Assembly (NCBI RefSeq): GCF_900091565.1
Contig: NZ_FMCV01000028.1
Location: 19,666-83,665 of the forward strand
Length of the DNA stretch: 64,000 bases
Reading direction: 5' to 3'
Source: Micromonospora marina
GTDB taxonomy: Bacteria; Actinomycetota; Actinomycetes; Mycobacteriales; Micromonosporaceae
Shown here: piece after piece, positions 51,951-60,368 of the stretch
Layout of the letters: each line of letters starts with the position of its first letter
How positions within the stretch are numbered: position 1 is the first letter of the stretch
Translations under genes and position numbers: made by a program
Notes under the pieces: generated by a model
Told to the model about the DNA's origin: nothing
Seen by the model: only the letters and a program-made list of their open reading frames with translations
The model's database searches: none

Positions 51951-52319
51951 TCACCGGCCCGCCGCGCGGAGCATCGCCTCCGTCTCGGGGTCGGGCATGA
52001 TCTCCCGGACCTCCTGGGCGCAGCGGCACGACGCGGCGATCTTGGCGGCCCACTTCACCGCCTCGTCCCGGGAGGCCGCGTCGAGGACCACGAACCCGCC
52101 GATGACCTCCTTGGTCTCCGGGAACGGCCCGTCGGTGACCACCCCGTCCGTGCCGACGATGGTCGCCTGCTGGCGTTCGAGCCCGGTGCCGTACACGAAC
52201 ACGCCCGCGTTCACGGCCTCCTGGATGACCGCGTGCGCGTCCTTGCCCACCTGGGGAATCTCCTCGGCGGGGATGTGGTCCATCGCGCCATCGTTGAACG
52301 AGATCAGGTACCGCGGCAT
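51951..52319 (-). CDS. YciI-family protein
   Basis: 122 residues. MPRYLISFNDG, ERQQATIVGTDGVVTDGPFPETKEVIGGFVVLDAASRDEAVKWAAK and the C-terminal EVREIMP segment are those of YCII-related (DGPF) proteins, which form dimeric ferredoxin-like folds and are frequently paired with ECF sigma factors. No sigma gene is adjacent here. ATG 52,319 has GGGAG seven bases upstream. Cys-x-Cys (SCRCAQ) near residue 98 is unusual for the family and could be redox or metal active. Confidence 0.85.
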   Translation of the reverse strand: MPRYLISFNDGAMDHIPAEEIPQVGKDAHAVIQEAVNAGVFVYGTGLERQQATIVGTDGVVTDGPFPETKEVIGGFVVLDAASRDEAVKWAAKIAASCRCAQEVREIMPDPETEAMLRAAGR

Positions 52320-52399
52320 GCCATGACTCCCTTGTCCGGGCGGCCCGGTCCGGCCGCCTCTCACCCGTACTACGAACGAGCCACCCGGGATCCGACGAC

Positions 52400-52780
52400 A
52401 CGCGTCCTCCGCACCGGACCGCCTCCTCCGCGGGCGGGATGGGCACGGCGGTGCCGGTCACCGAGATCCCGGTGCCGGGACCGGCGGGGATGCCGACGTT
52501 GAGCAGGCTCGGCCGCCCCATGTTCTCGCCCTGCCGCACGGTGACGGTCGCCGGCGGCGTCCTCGACCACGCCGCCAGGCGCTGCCGGGTCGCGGCGGCC
52601 ACGATCGGATGCCAGGCCCCGGCGTACGCGACTCGCGGCGGCAGCGTCGCGTCGAAATCGTCCGGCCACCACCACGACACGGAGAATCCAATCATGCGCA
52701 GCTTCGAGACCACTTCATCGGGACCGTCCGCAACGACCGGACGGACATCCAACACAGCGACTACAGGTAACCATTCTCTC
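52400..52780 (-). pseudogene. Internally deleted PhzF-family epimerase/isomerase remnant
   Basis: Reading left, pieces of a PhzF-like protein are visible: WWWPDDFDATLPPRVAYAG and HPIVAAATRQRLA from the middle, then VTVRQGENMGRPSLLNV and ISVTGTAVPIP from the C-terminus, joined without the intervening residues. The N-terminal domain and the catalytic Glu region are missing. No stop closes the frame at the natural end; it reads on into the YciI region. Edges are approximate. The rest of the 52,320-53,084 interval shows no other gene. Confidence 0.55.
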
Positions 52781-53084
52781 CCTGCCTGGCCACCGCATTG
52801 GTGACGCCTCGTTACCTGGGCAAACATCATCGCCGCTGGTCGTCGTTCGTCACGGTTGTTTGACGGCCGACGCCTGGCGACGGCCTGGGATGCTCATCGG
52901 GTGGGATCCGTCCGCCTCTGCTGGTGTTCCCCCTGTCCTGCCCCGTCCAGCCGTCGCGCTGTTCATTTTCCGTGTACATGGGGTTGCCCGGGTCACTGCG
53001 GGAACTGAACGGGGTGGCGGAGCGACTAGTAGACGGCCCCGGCACACTCAGGGCTTGCGGGCGACTTTGGAGGAGGGCGGGAAC

Positions 53085-54143
53085 ATGCTCGCTGGTGTGC
53101 GACAAGGCGCGTTGGTTTCCGGCGTGGTGGTAGCCATAGTGCTGGCCGTGCCGGGTGTTGCCTGGGCTCACGGTGTCGGTGGGTCGAGTGATTCGGTCCC
53201 TGGATTCGCGTGGCTGGGTACAACACACATGCTCGTCGGCTGGGATCACCTGGCGTTCGTCGGTGGCATCCTGCTCCTGGCCAGGGCGATTCGGCGGGCG
53301 GCGAAGCTGATCTCACTGTTCGCGCTCGGACACAGCGTCACTCTGTTCACCGCGACCGTGGCCGACTGGCACGTCAACCCGGTCCTGGTCGACGTGGTGG
53401 TGGCGTTGAGCCTGGTCTTCGTCGGTGTGGTCGGGCTGCGGGGACGGCCGAAGAACTGGACGTGGTTCGCCGCCGCCGTGCTGGCCTTCGGCCTGGTCCA
53501 CGGTCTGGGGCTGTCGACCCGGTTGCAGGCGCTCGGACTGCCCTCGGACGGGATGATCCCCCGCGTGCTGGCCTTCAACATCGGCGTCGAGATCGGGCAG
53601 CTCGTCGCCGTGATCGCCATGTTCATCGTCGGTGACGTGCTCAGTCACTACGTGCCGAAGCTGCGTGATCCCCGGCTGTCGCACGGCGCTTTGGTGGCGG
53701 CCGGGGTCGTAGCCGCGTCGATCCTGGCCCTCAGCGCCCCGGGCGAGGTGCTGCAGCCGATGCAGGCCGAACCCGCGGCCGGCGCCTGCACGGTACGGGA
53801 CCGCACGGAAACCTTCCCCGCCGGCGGTGGCCACCCGGTCAAGGACTTCTTCGAGCCGGGCGAGACGGTGCCGGCCACCTCGTTCGGGCATGTCATCGGC
53901 GACGGCTACGTCATCGTCAACTACCGGCCCGACCTCGCCGCCGACCAACTCGCACAGGTGCGCGCCTTCGTCACCGACACCGCCGCCGGCCGGGTCGTCG
54001 GAGGCCCCGCCCCCGGACAGACCGAGGCGATCAAGGCGGTGCACGCCTACCGCACCGCAGCCTGCGCCACCACCGACATCGACGCGGTCCGCGAATTCAC
54101 AGACGAGTGGTTCGCCGATCCCCGCTCCAAGCCCGTCGAGTAG
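53085..54143 (+). CDS. HupE/UreJ-like membrane protein with extracytoplasmic C-terminal domain
   Basis: 352 residues. A signal-type first helix ending VAWAHGVGG is followed by HMLVGWDHLAFVGGILLLA, FALGHSVTLF and GLVHGLGLS, the His-bearing blocks of HupE/UreJ, with about six further helices up to residue 220. HupE/UreJ proteins are nickel permeases or accessory proteins. From about 225 a soluble domain resembling DUF3105 follows (SFGHVIGDGYVIVNYRPDLA...VHAYRTAACATTDIDAVREF). GGAGGAGGG precedes ATG 53,085. The ArsR-family regulator and CDF exporter next door point to metal homeostasis. Confidence 0.8.
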   Translation: MLAGVRQGALVSGVVVAIVLAVPGVAWAHGVGGSSDSVPGFAWLGTTHMLVGWDHLAFVGGILLLARAIRRAAKLISLFALGHSVTLFTATVADWHVNPVLVDVVVALSLVFVGVVGLRGRPKNWTWFAAAVLAFGLVHGLGLSTRLQALGLPSDGMIPRVLAFNIGVEIGQLVAVIAMFIVGDVLSHYVPKLRDPRLSHGALVAAGVVAASILALSAPGEVLQPMQAEPAAGACTVRDRTETFPAGGGHPVKDFFEPGETVPATSFGHVIGDGYVIVNYRPDLAADQLAQVRAFVTDTAAGRVVGGPAPGQTEAIKAVHAYRTAACATTDIDAVREFTDEWFADPRSKPVE

Positions 54144-54151
54144 CGCCCGAC

Positions 54152-54511
54152 TCAGTCGTGCTCCGGCGCTCCCGTCACCCGATGCGACGCCGCGTGCAGC
54201 ACCTCGATCACCAGCCGCCGCACATGCCCGCCCCTGGCCCGGTACAACGCGCGCCGGCCCTCCCGCCGCACGCTGACCAGTCCCGCCAGGCGCAGCTTGC
54301 CCAGGTGCTGCGACACCGCCGGCCGGGCCGTGCCCACCGCCTCCACCAGCGCGGTCACGTCGTACTCGCCCTCGCTGACCAGCGCCATCAACCGCAGTCG
54401 CGTGGGATCGGCCAGCATCCGCAACATGTCCGTAGCGGCAGCGATCTGCTGCGCGCCAGGTAGGTGTTGTTGCAGGTCACTGGCATCTGCAACGTTGTCG
54501 CGTGCGTACAT
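54152..54511 (-). CDS. ArsR/SmtB-family metalloregulator
   Basis: 119 residues. MLADPTRLRLMALVSEGEYDVTALVEAVGTARPAVSQHLGKLRLAGLV is, in two pieces, the winged helix-turn-helix with recognition helix AVSQHLGKLR; RREGRRALYRA is the wing. The C-terminal helix has three histidines (GGHVRRLVIEVLHAASH), consistent with an alpha-5 zinc/nickel/cobalt site rather than an arsenic Cys site. It is divergent from the CDF transporter, with 47 nt between the starts, and convergent with the HupE-like gene, so it probably represses one or both. Confidence 0.85.
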   Translation of the reverse strand: MYARDNVADASDLQQHLPGAQQIAAATDMLRMLADPTRLRLMALVSEGEYDVTALVEAVGTARPAVSQHLGKLRLAGLVSVRREGRRALYRARGGHVRRLVIEVLHAASHRVTGAPEHD

Positions 54512-54558
54512 GAGCACATATTGTCGCCACCGTCGCGGAAGGACTTCTGCATGACCGC

Positions 54559-55623
54559 GTGATCGGGGGAGTGATGACCGAGCACCACGACCACCCGGCC
54601 GACCACGGCCATCGCCACGACGGCCTTCTCGCCGCCTGGTGGCACCGGCTGACACACGCCGTCGTCCCGCACTCCCACGACTCCCGGGCGAAGACCGACC
54701 CGGCGCTGGAGTCTTCCCGTGACGGGCTGCGCGCGCTGTGGATCTCACTGGTCGGGCTCGGGATCACCGCGCTCGCCCAAGCTGTCATCGTGGTGCTGTC
54801 CGGCTCGGTCGCCCTGCTCGGCGACACCCTGCACAACGTCGCCGACGCCCTGACCGCCGTACCGCTCGGGATCGCCTTCCTCCTCGGCCGCCGTGCCGCC
54901 ACCCGCGCCTACACCTACGGATACGGCCGGGCCGAAGACCTCGCCGGGATCGTCATCGTCGTGGTCATCGCCGGGTCAGCGGTCGCCGCCGCCTGGACCG
55001 CAGTGGACCGGCTGCTACGCCCCGCAGAGGTGACCCATCTGCCCTGGGTCGCCGCCGCCGGTCTCGTCGGGTTCATCGGCAACGAACTGGTCGCCCGCTA
55101 CCGTATCCGCGTCGGACGCCGCATCGGCTCCGCCGCCCTGGTCGCCGACGGCCTGCACGCCCGTACCGACGGCTACACCTCCCTCGCAGTCCTCGCCGCC
55201 GCCGGTGGCGCCGCACTCGGCTGGCGCTGGGCGGACCCGGTCATCGGCCTGGTCATCGCCGTCGCCATCGCCGTCGTCCTCAAGGACGCCGCCCGGGAGG
55301 TCTACCGCCGACTGATGGACGCCGTCGACCCCGAACTGGTCGATCAGGCCGAAACCGCCCTGCGGGCTGTCGACGGCGTCCAGGACGTGGCTGCGGTACG
55401 ACTCCGATGGGTCGGCCACCGGCTGCACGCCGAAGCCGAACTCGTCGTGGACGCCGGTCTCACCCTCGTCGACGCGCACCAGATCGCCGCCGACGCCGAA
55501 CACCAGCTCACCCACGCCGTACCCCGGCTGACCACCGCCACCGTCCACACCGACCCGGACAGCCACCCAGGCGGACACCACCACCTCAACCTGTCCCACC
55601 AGCGCCGCCAGCTCTCAGGTTGA
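54559..55623 (+). CDS. Cation diffusion facilitator (CDF) metal exporter
   Basis: About 354 residues. A His-rich N-terminus (EHHDHPADHGHRHDG) precedes six membrane helices. Transport-site motifs are LLGDTLHNVADAL (helix II, with HxxxD) and ADGLHARTDGYTSL (helix V); both sites have His plus Asp, usual for Zn/Co/Ni CDFs. The cytoplasmic domain (about 260-340) ends in another His-rich tail (HPGGHHHLNLSHQ). GTG 54,559 or ATG 54,574 may be the start; GGGGGA is too close to the latter. Regulation by the divergent ArsR protein is likely. Confidence 0.88.
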   Translation: MIGGVMTEHHDHPADHGHRHDGLLAAWWHRLTHAVVPHSHDSRAKTDPALESSRDGLRALWISLVGLGITALAQAVIVVLSGSVALLGDTLHNVADALTAVPLGIAFLLGRRAATRAYTYGYGRAEDLAGIVIVVVIAGSAVAAAWTAVDRLLRPAEVTHLPWVAAAGLVGFIGNELVARYRIRVGRRIGSAALVADGLHARTDGYTSLAVLAAAGGAALGWRWADPVIGLVIAVAIAVVLKDAAREVYRRLMDAVDPELVDQAETALRAVDGVQDVAAVRLRWVGHRLHAEAELVVDAGLTLVDAHQIAADAEHQLTHAVPRLTTATVHTDPDSHPGGHHHLNLSHQRRQLSG

Positions 55624-55726
55624 TCTTCCTCTTGAATCCAGACCGGTACGAACGCCGACACCAAGCTCATCGCGCTCAGCCTCGCATCCCGTCCGTGCCG
55701 AGCAGACGCGGCGTGACCCCGTCCGG

Positions 55727-56089
55727 TCAGACGTCGAGACGCTGTGGCCCGGGGCCGACCTCGCGGGCGACGGTGTACGTGGGAACGCCGGTCATGCGCG
55801 CTTCGGCCTTGCCGGACAGCCCCGCCAGGGCCTGAGCGATGGCGGCCATCCGGCCTTCGGTGTCCGAGGTCTCCACGAAATTGCGGTAGTCCGCCTCGCT
55901 GGCCCAACGCACGACGGTGTACACCCGGGTGCCGTCGGTGCTCAGGTAGAAGCGAGCCGACTGGTAGCCAGGATAGAAGCGCACCCAGCGCTCCTGGATC
56001 TCTGCGAAGGCCGCTACGAACTCCCGTTGGGTGTCGGGGCCGTCAACCGTGTAGTCGATGATCGAGTTGAAGCTGACATCGGCGCTCAC
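55727..56089 (-). CDS. Antibiotic biosynthesis monooxygenase (ABM)-like domain protein
   Basis: 120 residues from GTG 56,089, chosen because GAGGAG sits seven bases upstream; ATGs at 56,104 and 56,107 are in frame but have no ribosome site. FAEIQERWVRFYPGYQSARFYLSTDGTRVYTVVRWASEADYRNF is in segments the dimeric alpha/beta barrel of the ABM family. Members include quinone-forming oxygenases and haem-degrading enzymes, but many are uncharacterised. Nothing nearby indicates a pathway. Confidence 0.75.
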   Translation of the reverse strand: MSADVSFNSIIDYTVDGPDTQREFVAAFAEIQERWVRFYPGYQSARFYLSTDGTRVYTVVRWASEADYRNFVETSDTEGRMAAIAQALAGLSGKAEARMTGVPTYTVAREVGPGPQRLDV

Positions 56090-56152
56090 GTACGCACTCC
56101 TCATCATGCAGGGCAGGCTGCCGCCATCCTGCAACCTCAACCGACGTTGAGA

Positions 56153-56596
56153 TCAAGAGTGGGATCCATTCAATGACCTGCCGCCGTAGAGGGCGACGAA
56201 GACCCGGTCCCGCAGGATCTCGTACTGCCGGCGGCACCGTACCGGTGGGCCCGGCGGCCGTTGCTGAACCTGACCGCCGACAACGACTTCCGGTGGCTGG
56301 AACTGGTCAGCCGTCAGGTCCACCTCACGACCGTCGGCCAGCCGGTTCCAGTAGTGGTGGCCGACCTTGGCGTCTCCGGCGAAGACCTCGCCGAGGATCA
56401 GCTCTCCCCCGAGCAGGTCTTGGATGATCAATGCGGTCACCCCGCACTGACCACGGGCTGCGTTGCCGACGTGCCAATTCTCCAGGTCATGCGGGTCGCA
56501 GGTGTCCGCTCCCCAACCGGCGCGCAGCACCGGCCGCAGGATCTCCAGGTCGATCGCGAGAGGGACTGCTCGTTTGTCGTGCTCCTCAAACGTCAC
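56153..56596 (-). CDS. YunG-like family protein
   Basis: 147 residues. WGADTCDP, WHVGNAARGQCGVTALIIQDLLGGEL, KVGHHYWNRLADGREVDLTADQF are the conserved pieces of the YunG family, a small group with an invariant Gln-Cys, His and Asp reminiscent of a papain-like or transglutaminase-like triad (inference). Function is unknown. It lies in an accessory region with lower GC than the biosynthetic operon. Confidence 0.72.
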   Translation of the reverse strand: MTFEEHDKRAVPLAIDLEILRPVLRAGWGADTCDPHDLENWHVGNAARGQCGVTALIIQDLLGGELILGEVFAGDAKVGHHYWNRLADGREVDLTADQFQPPEVVVGGQVQQRPPGPPVRCRRQYEILRDRVFVALYGGRSLNGSHS

Positions 56597-56742
56597 CCGG
56601 GAAGGGTCGGCCCTCGACCGGGTCGAGAGTCAAGAGACCCCCGCCAAGCTCGCCTGCCGAGGGGCGGACTCCGATGAAGACCGTCCACATCTCCTGTCCC
56701 ACACATCCGGATCTGCCGATGTGCGTGGGTGAGCCGCAGGTT

Positions 56743-57306
56743 TCAGGTTGCAGTAGACGCTGGCTTCAGACGCTTGCGCTCGACAACGCTTGTTGCTGTC
56801 ACCACACTCAGCGGCGGCACGTCCTTCGCGACAACGGCGCCCGCGCCGACGACTGAGCCGCGACCGATCGTCACTCCAGGGGTGATCGTGGCTGCGGCGC
56901 CAATCCACACATCATCCTCGACGACGATGGGCGCGTGCGTGATGGAGTCGTACCGTTCGTCGAGTTCGACGGGGTGTCCGGCCGTGCTCAGAGTCACTCG
57001 GGGACCGATCAGAACGCGGTCACCTACGGTGATGCCCCCGTAGTCGAGGAAGAAGCATCCCTGGTTGATGAACACGCGCTCTCCGAACGATGCTCCAAGC
57101 CCGTAGTCGCAATAGAACGGGGGCAGGATGGACAGCGAGTCAGGGATGGGTTTCCCGAAGATCTCGGTGAGCACCATCCTGCGCGCGTCGAGGTCGTCAA
57201 ACGGCAGCACGTTGAGGCGCGAGGTCAGGTCCATGACGAGCTGTACGCGCTCCGCGAAGGCTCGGGACTCGGGCGTCCGTGTTCGTAAGCGTTGCTCGTT
57301 GCGCAT
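56743..57306 (-). CDS. Sugar O-acetyltransferase (maltose/galactoside acetyltransferase type)
   Basis: 187 residues. An N-terminal Mac domain is followed by left-handed beta-helix repeats: FINQGCFFLDYGGITVGDRVLIGPRVTLSTAGHP, cut here at family motifs, and then WIGAAATITPGVTIGRGSVVGAGAVVAKDVPP. The catalytic His is in TAGHP. The last 20 residues diverge from the usual NPARVIR ending (SVVTATSVVERKRLKP), so CoA binding at the C-terminus may be altered. It would acetylate a sugar with acetyl-CoA in the cytoplasm. ATG 57,306. Confidence 0.83.
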   Translation of the reverse strand: MRNEQRLRTRTPESRAFAERVQLVMDLTSRLNVLPFDDLDARRMVLTEIFGKPIPDSLSILPPFYCDYGLGASFGERVFINQGCFFLDYGGITVGDRVLIGPRVTLSTAGHPVELDERYDSITHAPIVVEDDVWIGAAATITPGVTIGRGSVVGAGAVVAKDVPPLSVVTATSVVERKRLKPASTAT

Positions 57307-57469
57307 GGGGCGATCTTGGCACGGTGCGTCAGAGACTGGGGCACGACCCACCGGCAGGGAGTGCGTCACGCCACCGGTTCCACCGCAGTAAGGCAGGGCG
57401 GGATCATGAGCGCAGACGGTACAGGTCATAGCTCTTCTGCTACGAGGTGAGCGGCTTGGGCCGGCCCGG

Positions 57470-58110
57470 CTACAGGCTTCCCGAGTCCGGCCAGTTGGAC
57501 CAGTGGGTGTTGGGCGGAAGGCTCGGCGCATATCGCCCGAGGTCGCCGGGTGTGAGGACATCGGCAATCTGGCGGAAGGTCTCAGACTCGCTGGGTCGTA
57601 GCCCGCCGGCCAGGTCGGGGTGGTTCCACTGGTCCAGCCGGAGCACCTCGGGTATGTCGACCCGGATTCGGCGCCGCAGTTCTTCCTCGTCGGCCAGGAG
57701 AAGCTCGCGATGGCGTGGAACGAGCCGGCGCAGCACGTCGACCAGGTCCTCGCCCGGCTCGGCCGCAAGGGCGACCGTCTGGCCACGAACCATTACCGGT
57801 CCTCCCCGGTAGGTCTCGGGCTCGTCGGGGTCTTCTATCTCGTCCCAGTTGTCGACTCGGTCGAGAAAGTCCCCGTTGCCATAGCCAGGTTCGCCGCTGG
57901 TTAGGCAGTTGCCGAACACGTGGAGCACGTCGGTGAGGTTGCCGGCCGTGGCGAATAGCCGACCGCCTCGACGATGAGGGCCCACTGCTCAGCGTCACGA
58001 TACCCGTGTAGCCGAACGTCAACAGCGTAGTTGTAGCCGTGGCCCAGGTCCGGAAACAGGAACTCCTCGGCTGCGGCGTCGAACTGTTCGAGGACCTCGA
58101 CCGAGTGCAT
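57470..58110 (-). pseudogene. Frameshifted gene of an uncharacterised family (possibly DUF7003)
   Basis: From ATG 58,110 the frame reads MHSVEVLEQFDAAAEEFLFPD, then YNYAVDVRLHGYRDAEQWALI and EAVGYSPR, and runs out of homology near 57,946. The next frame picks up with AGNLTDVLHVFGNCLTSGEP and continues sensibly to the stop at 57,470 (DNWDEIEDPDEPETYRGGP, PHWSNWPDSGSL-like end). One missing G in a CCACGGCCGGC run accounts for the break. This is either a recent mutation or a sequencing error; the full protein would be about 213 residues. Confidence 0.65.
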
Positions 58111-58425
58111 AGCCGAGCAGTGTAACCAGGCGCGCCCGTGACCCGAGAGGCCCGCACATGCCACTGGGCGTAACGACTCTTCCGCCGCCTAGTGGGTGCG
58201 CCGGAAACAGAAGCTTCCGTCACTCTCCGTAAACGTCTGGTGTATGTATCGGCTCGATCCCCGTGCACGCACGTGCCGATGAGCGTGCGTTCCAGTCCCG
58301 ACAGATCTCGCCGATCCTCAAACTCCAGAAGTGCCGCGTCCAGCTCCGGGGTCAGCAGCTCGGCAGCGCGTAGACAATCAGCGATACCCGCATGGGCAAG
58401 AGGCCGAATCGACGGCCGGCCCTAC
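58111..58425. other. Interval without a defined gene; possible leftward coding fragment
   Basis: The 315-nt stretch between two leftward genes shows no start-to-stop gene. Reading left, one frame gives a plausible coding fragment (LAHAGIADCLRAAELLTPEL, then EFEDRRDLSGLERTLIGTCVHGDRADTYTRRLRRVTE in pieces) without a start codon or ribosome site. It may be the tail of a lost gene. No promoter or hairpin was assigned. Confidence 0.3.
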
Positions 58426-59142
58426 TCAGCGGTCCTGTGCCGAAATCAGGTCGAGGTCGCGGACGCAGAAGCCGTGGTGCTCGAAGGTCTCGTTGAGCAC
58501 CGTGCGGAGGCACTGCCGCACCGAGCGGCCCCGGGCGTACGGCGGCCAGACATCGTCGTCGGGCACCGGCGCTCGCGCGGTTAACTGTACAGCGGTGACC
58601 TTGTCGAGCCAGGCCTCCAGCTCAGCGGCCTGTGCGGCACGCACGCTCACTATCTCGTCCAGGGCCGGGTCGGACGAGAGGTCAAGCCCGTGCGCTCCGG
58701 CGTAGGGCTCGACGCTCGGCCCGATGCCCATCGGAGTGAACAGCTGTGTCGAGCCCAGGCAGCAGCGGCGGAACCACGAGTCGTGGACGAAGACCAGGTG
58801 GCGCAAGGTCTGCACCGCTGACCACTCGTCGTTCACGCTGCGGCGCTCGATGCCGGGCGTCTGGCGGATCCGCTCGATCGTGGCGGCCCAGCCGGTATGG
58901 AGCTGACGTGCTGCCTCGCGCAGGTCGGCAGGGTCCTCGGAGCGGATCAGCGCCCGTACCGGATGACGCCGGTCGAGCTCTGCTTCGACGTACTGCGTGA
59001 CTTCGACACCGTTCACCACGAGGTTGGTGACCAACCCGTCGATCACGACATCCTGCATGACGACACCGATCAGGCGTGCCCCGGTCAGATCACACTCGCG
59101 GAACTCAGCACCGTGCAGATCCTCGTCGACATATCGCGTCAT
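58426..59142 (-). CDS. DinB-like protein with N-terminal pentapeptide-repeat segment
   Basis: 238 residues. Residues 8-50 contain pentapeptide-type repeats (LHGAEFRECDLTGARLIGVV). The remainder is a DinB/YfiT four-helix bundle: TIERIRQTPGIERRSVNDEWSAVQTLRHLVFVHDSWF and VLNETFEHHGFCVRDLD, with the metal-site histidines HLVFVHD and EHH. Relatives are thiol-dependent (mycothiol or bacillithiol) transferases or of unknown function; the pentapeptide cap is found in actinobacterial forms. ATG 59,142. Confidence 0.82.
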   Translation of the reverse strand: MTRYVDEDLHGAEFRECDLTGARLIGVVMQDVVIDGLVTNLVVNGVEVTQYVEAELDRRHPVRALIRSEDPADLREAARQLHTGWAATIERIRQTPGIERRSVNDEWSAVQTLRHLVFVHDSWFRRCCLGSTQLFTPMGIGPSVEPYAGAHGLDLSSDPALDEIVSVRAAQAAELEAWLDKVTAVQLTARAPVPDDDVWPPYARGRSVRQCLRTVLNETFEHHGFCVRDLDLISAQDR

Positions 59143-59379
59143 GCCCCACACAGTAGGGCCGCGCACCGACAAGTCAGCCTCGGCTCGGCTGCACTCCGTG
59201 ATCTCCCGACCAACTGCACGGCGGCCAATGGCGAGCCAGGACGCATCGTGACGCACACCCGAGGCGGCCGGATGCACGCTCATGCCGCGGAGCGCTCGTT
59301 ACCCAAGTGCCGTTCGTCGGCGTCCGGATGTGCCGAATTGAGTGCACCCCTACGGGTCCGAACGCATAGGTTGGCGCAC

Positions 59380-59823
59380 ATGGTGGACGCGCCGCGGAAG
59401 GTTCAGCAGTACTGCTACTTCTGGCTCCGCAGCGAGGCGGTGACAGCCGAACAGATCACGGAATGTCTCGGGCTTGAACCGGATCGAACCGCCGCCATGG
59501 GAAGCCGTCGCACATCGCCGAGGCTGGTCCCGGCAGCTCATCGGTGGGAGATCCGCTGTGAGACACACGGACGAATCGACGAACAGGCGTCCACCGTGCT
59601 TGCACGTATCGCGCCGGCAGCTGATCGGGTGCGAGCCCTTGTCGACGGCGGCGACGTCGACGCAGGTCTGATGATGGTCCGCTGGTTCGACGACCCAGAC
59701 GGCGGCTACAACGCGATGGGCTGGCGGCTGAGCTGTGAGCAGATCCAACTGCTCGCACGGATGGGCGCAAGCGTCGAATCGGATGAGTACGCAGGAGACT
59801 TCACAGCCCATTCGAGCCGATGA
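59380..59823 (+). CDS. DUF4279 domain protein
   Basis: 147 residues. VQQYCYFWLRSEAVTAEQITECLGLEPDRTAAMGSRRT and WEIRCETHGRIDEQASTVLARI are the two conserved blocks of DUF4279 (split here for reading). These proteins are often immunity-like or of unknown role near toxin genes; nothing here proves that. Its 3' end overlaps the convergent GNAT gene by 118 nt. Confidence 0.75.
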   Translation: MVDAPRKVQQYCYFWLRSEAVTAEQITECLGLEPDRTAAMGSRRTSPRLVPAAHRWEIRCETHGRIDEQASTVLARIAPAADRVRALVDGGDVDAGLMMVRWFDDPDGGYNAMGWRLSCEQIQLLARMGASVESDEYAGDFTAHSSR

Positions 59824-60368
59824 CCGTCCTCATCTGCCGCGAGTTGCTTGCCGTGGCCGGCCATGCCTCCTGGATCTTGGAGGGTGGGATCGAAGGTGAG
59901 GTTGAGTAGTTCCAGGCCGGTGACGGGCTGGAAGCCGATCTCGTTGTAGAGCGCCAGGGCGGGGATGTTGCCGGTCTCGGTCTGGAGTGAGACGCGATGC
60001 GCGCCGGCGGCACGGGCGTTGCGGATGACGTGCTGGAGCAGGGCCTTCGCGATACCGCTACGGCGACGGTGCGGGGCCACGTAGAGGTCGCGGACCGACC
60101 ATGAGGTGCCCAGCATGAGCGATGCCGGCATGATCGTGACCGTGATGAAGCCGCAGACGAAATCAGCTCGGATGGCGGCAGCCGCGGAGATCCGGTGTTG
60201 TGCGATCTGGTCGTGCAGCCAGGAGCGGGTGATCTCCGGGGTCGACGGTTGGCCGTAGTGTGCCCGGTAGTCGTCGAAGAGAGCGGCTACCTGATCGAAC
60301 GCCGGGTGGGCGGGGCCTGTCGACACGATCGATTGCGGCCGTGTGCCCTCCGAGTGGGCCGCCGTCAT
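59706..60368 (-). CDS. GNAT-family N-acetyltransferase
   Basis: 220 residues. VRDLYVAPHRRRSGIAKALLQHVI carries the acetyl-CoA pyrophosphate loop, and GAHRVSLQTETGNIPALALYNEIGFQPV the following strand and helix. About 50 residues after the fold end run antisense through the DUF4279 gene, longer than usual, so the natural stop may have been lost. ATG 60,368 overlaps the stop of the PCD-VOC gene (ATGA). Substrate unknown. Confidence 0.8.
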   Translation of the reverse strand: MTAAHSEGTRPQSIVSTGPAHPAFDQVAALFDDYRAHYGQPSTPEITRSWLHDQIAQHRISAAAAIRADFVCGFITVTIMPASLMLGTSWSVRDLYVAPHRRRSGIAKALLQHVIRNARAAGAHRVSLQTETGNIPALALYNEIGFQPVTGLELLNLTFDPTLQDPGGMAGHGKQLAADEDGHRLEWAVKSPAYSSDSTLAPIRASSWICSQLSRQPIAL

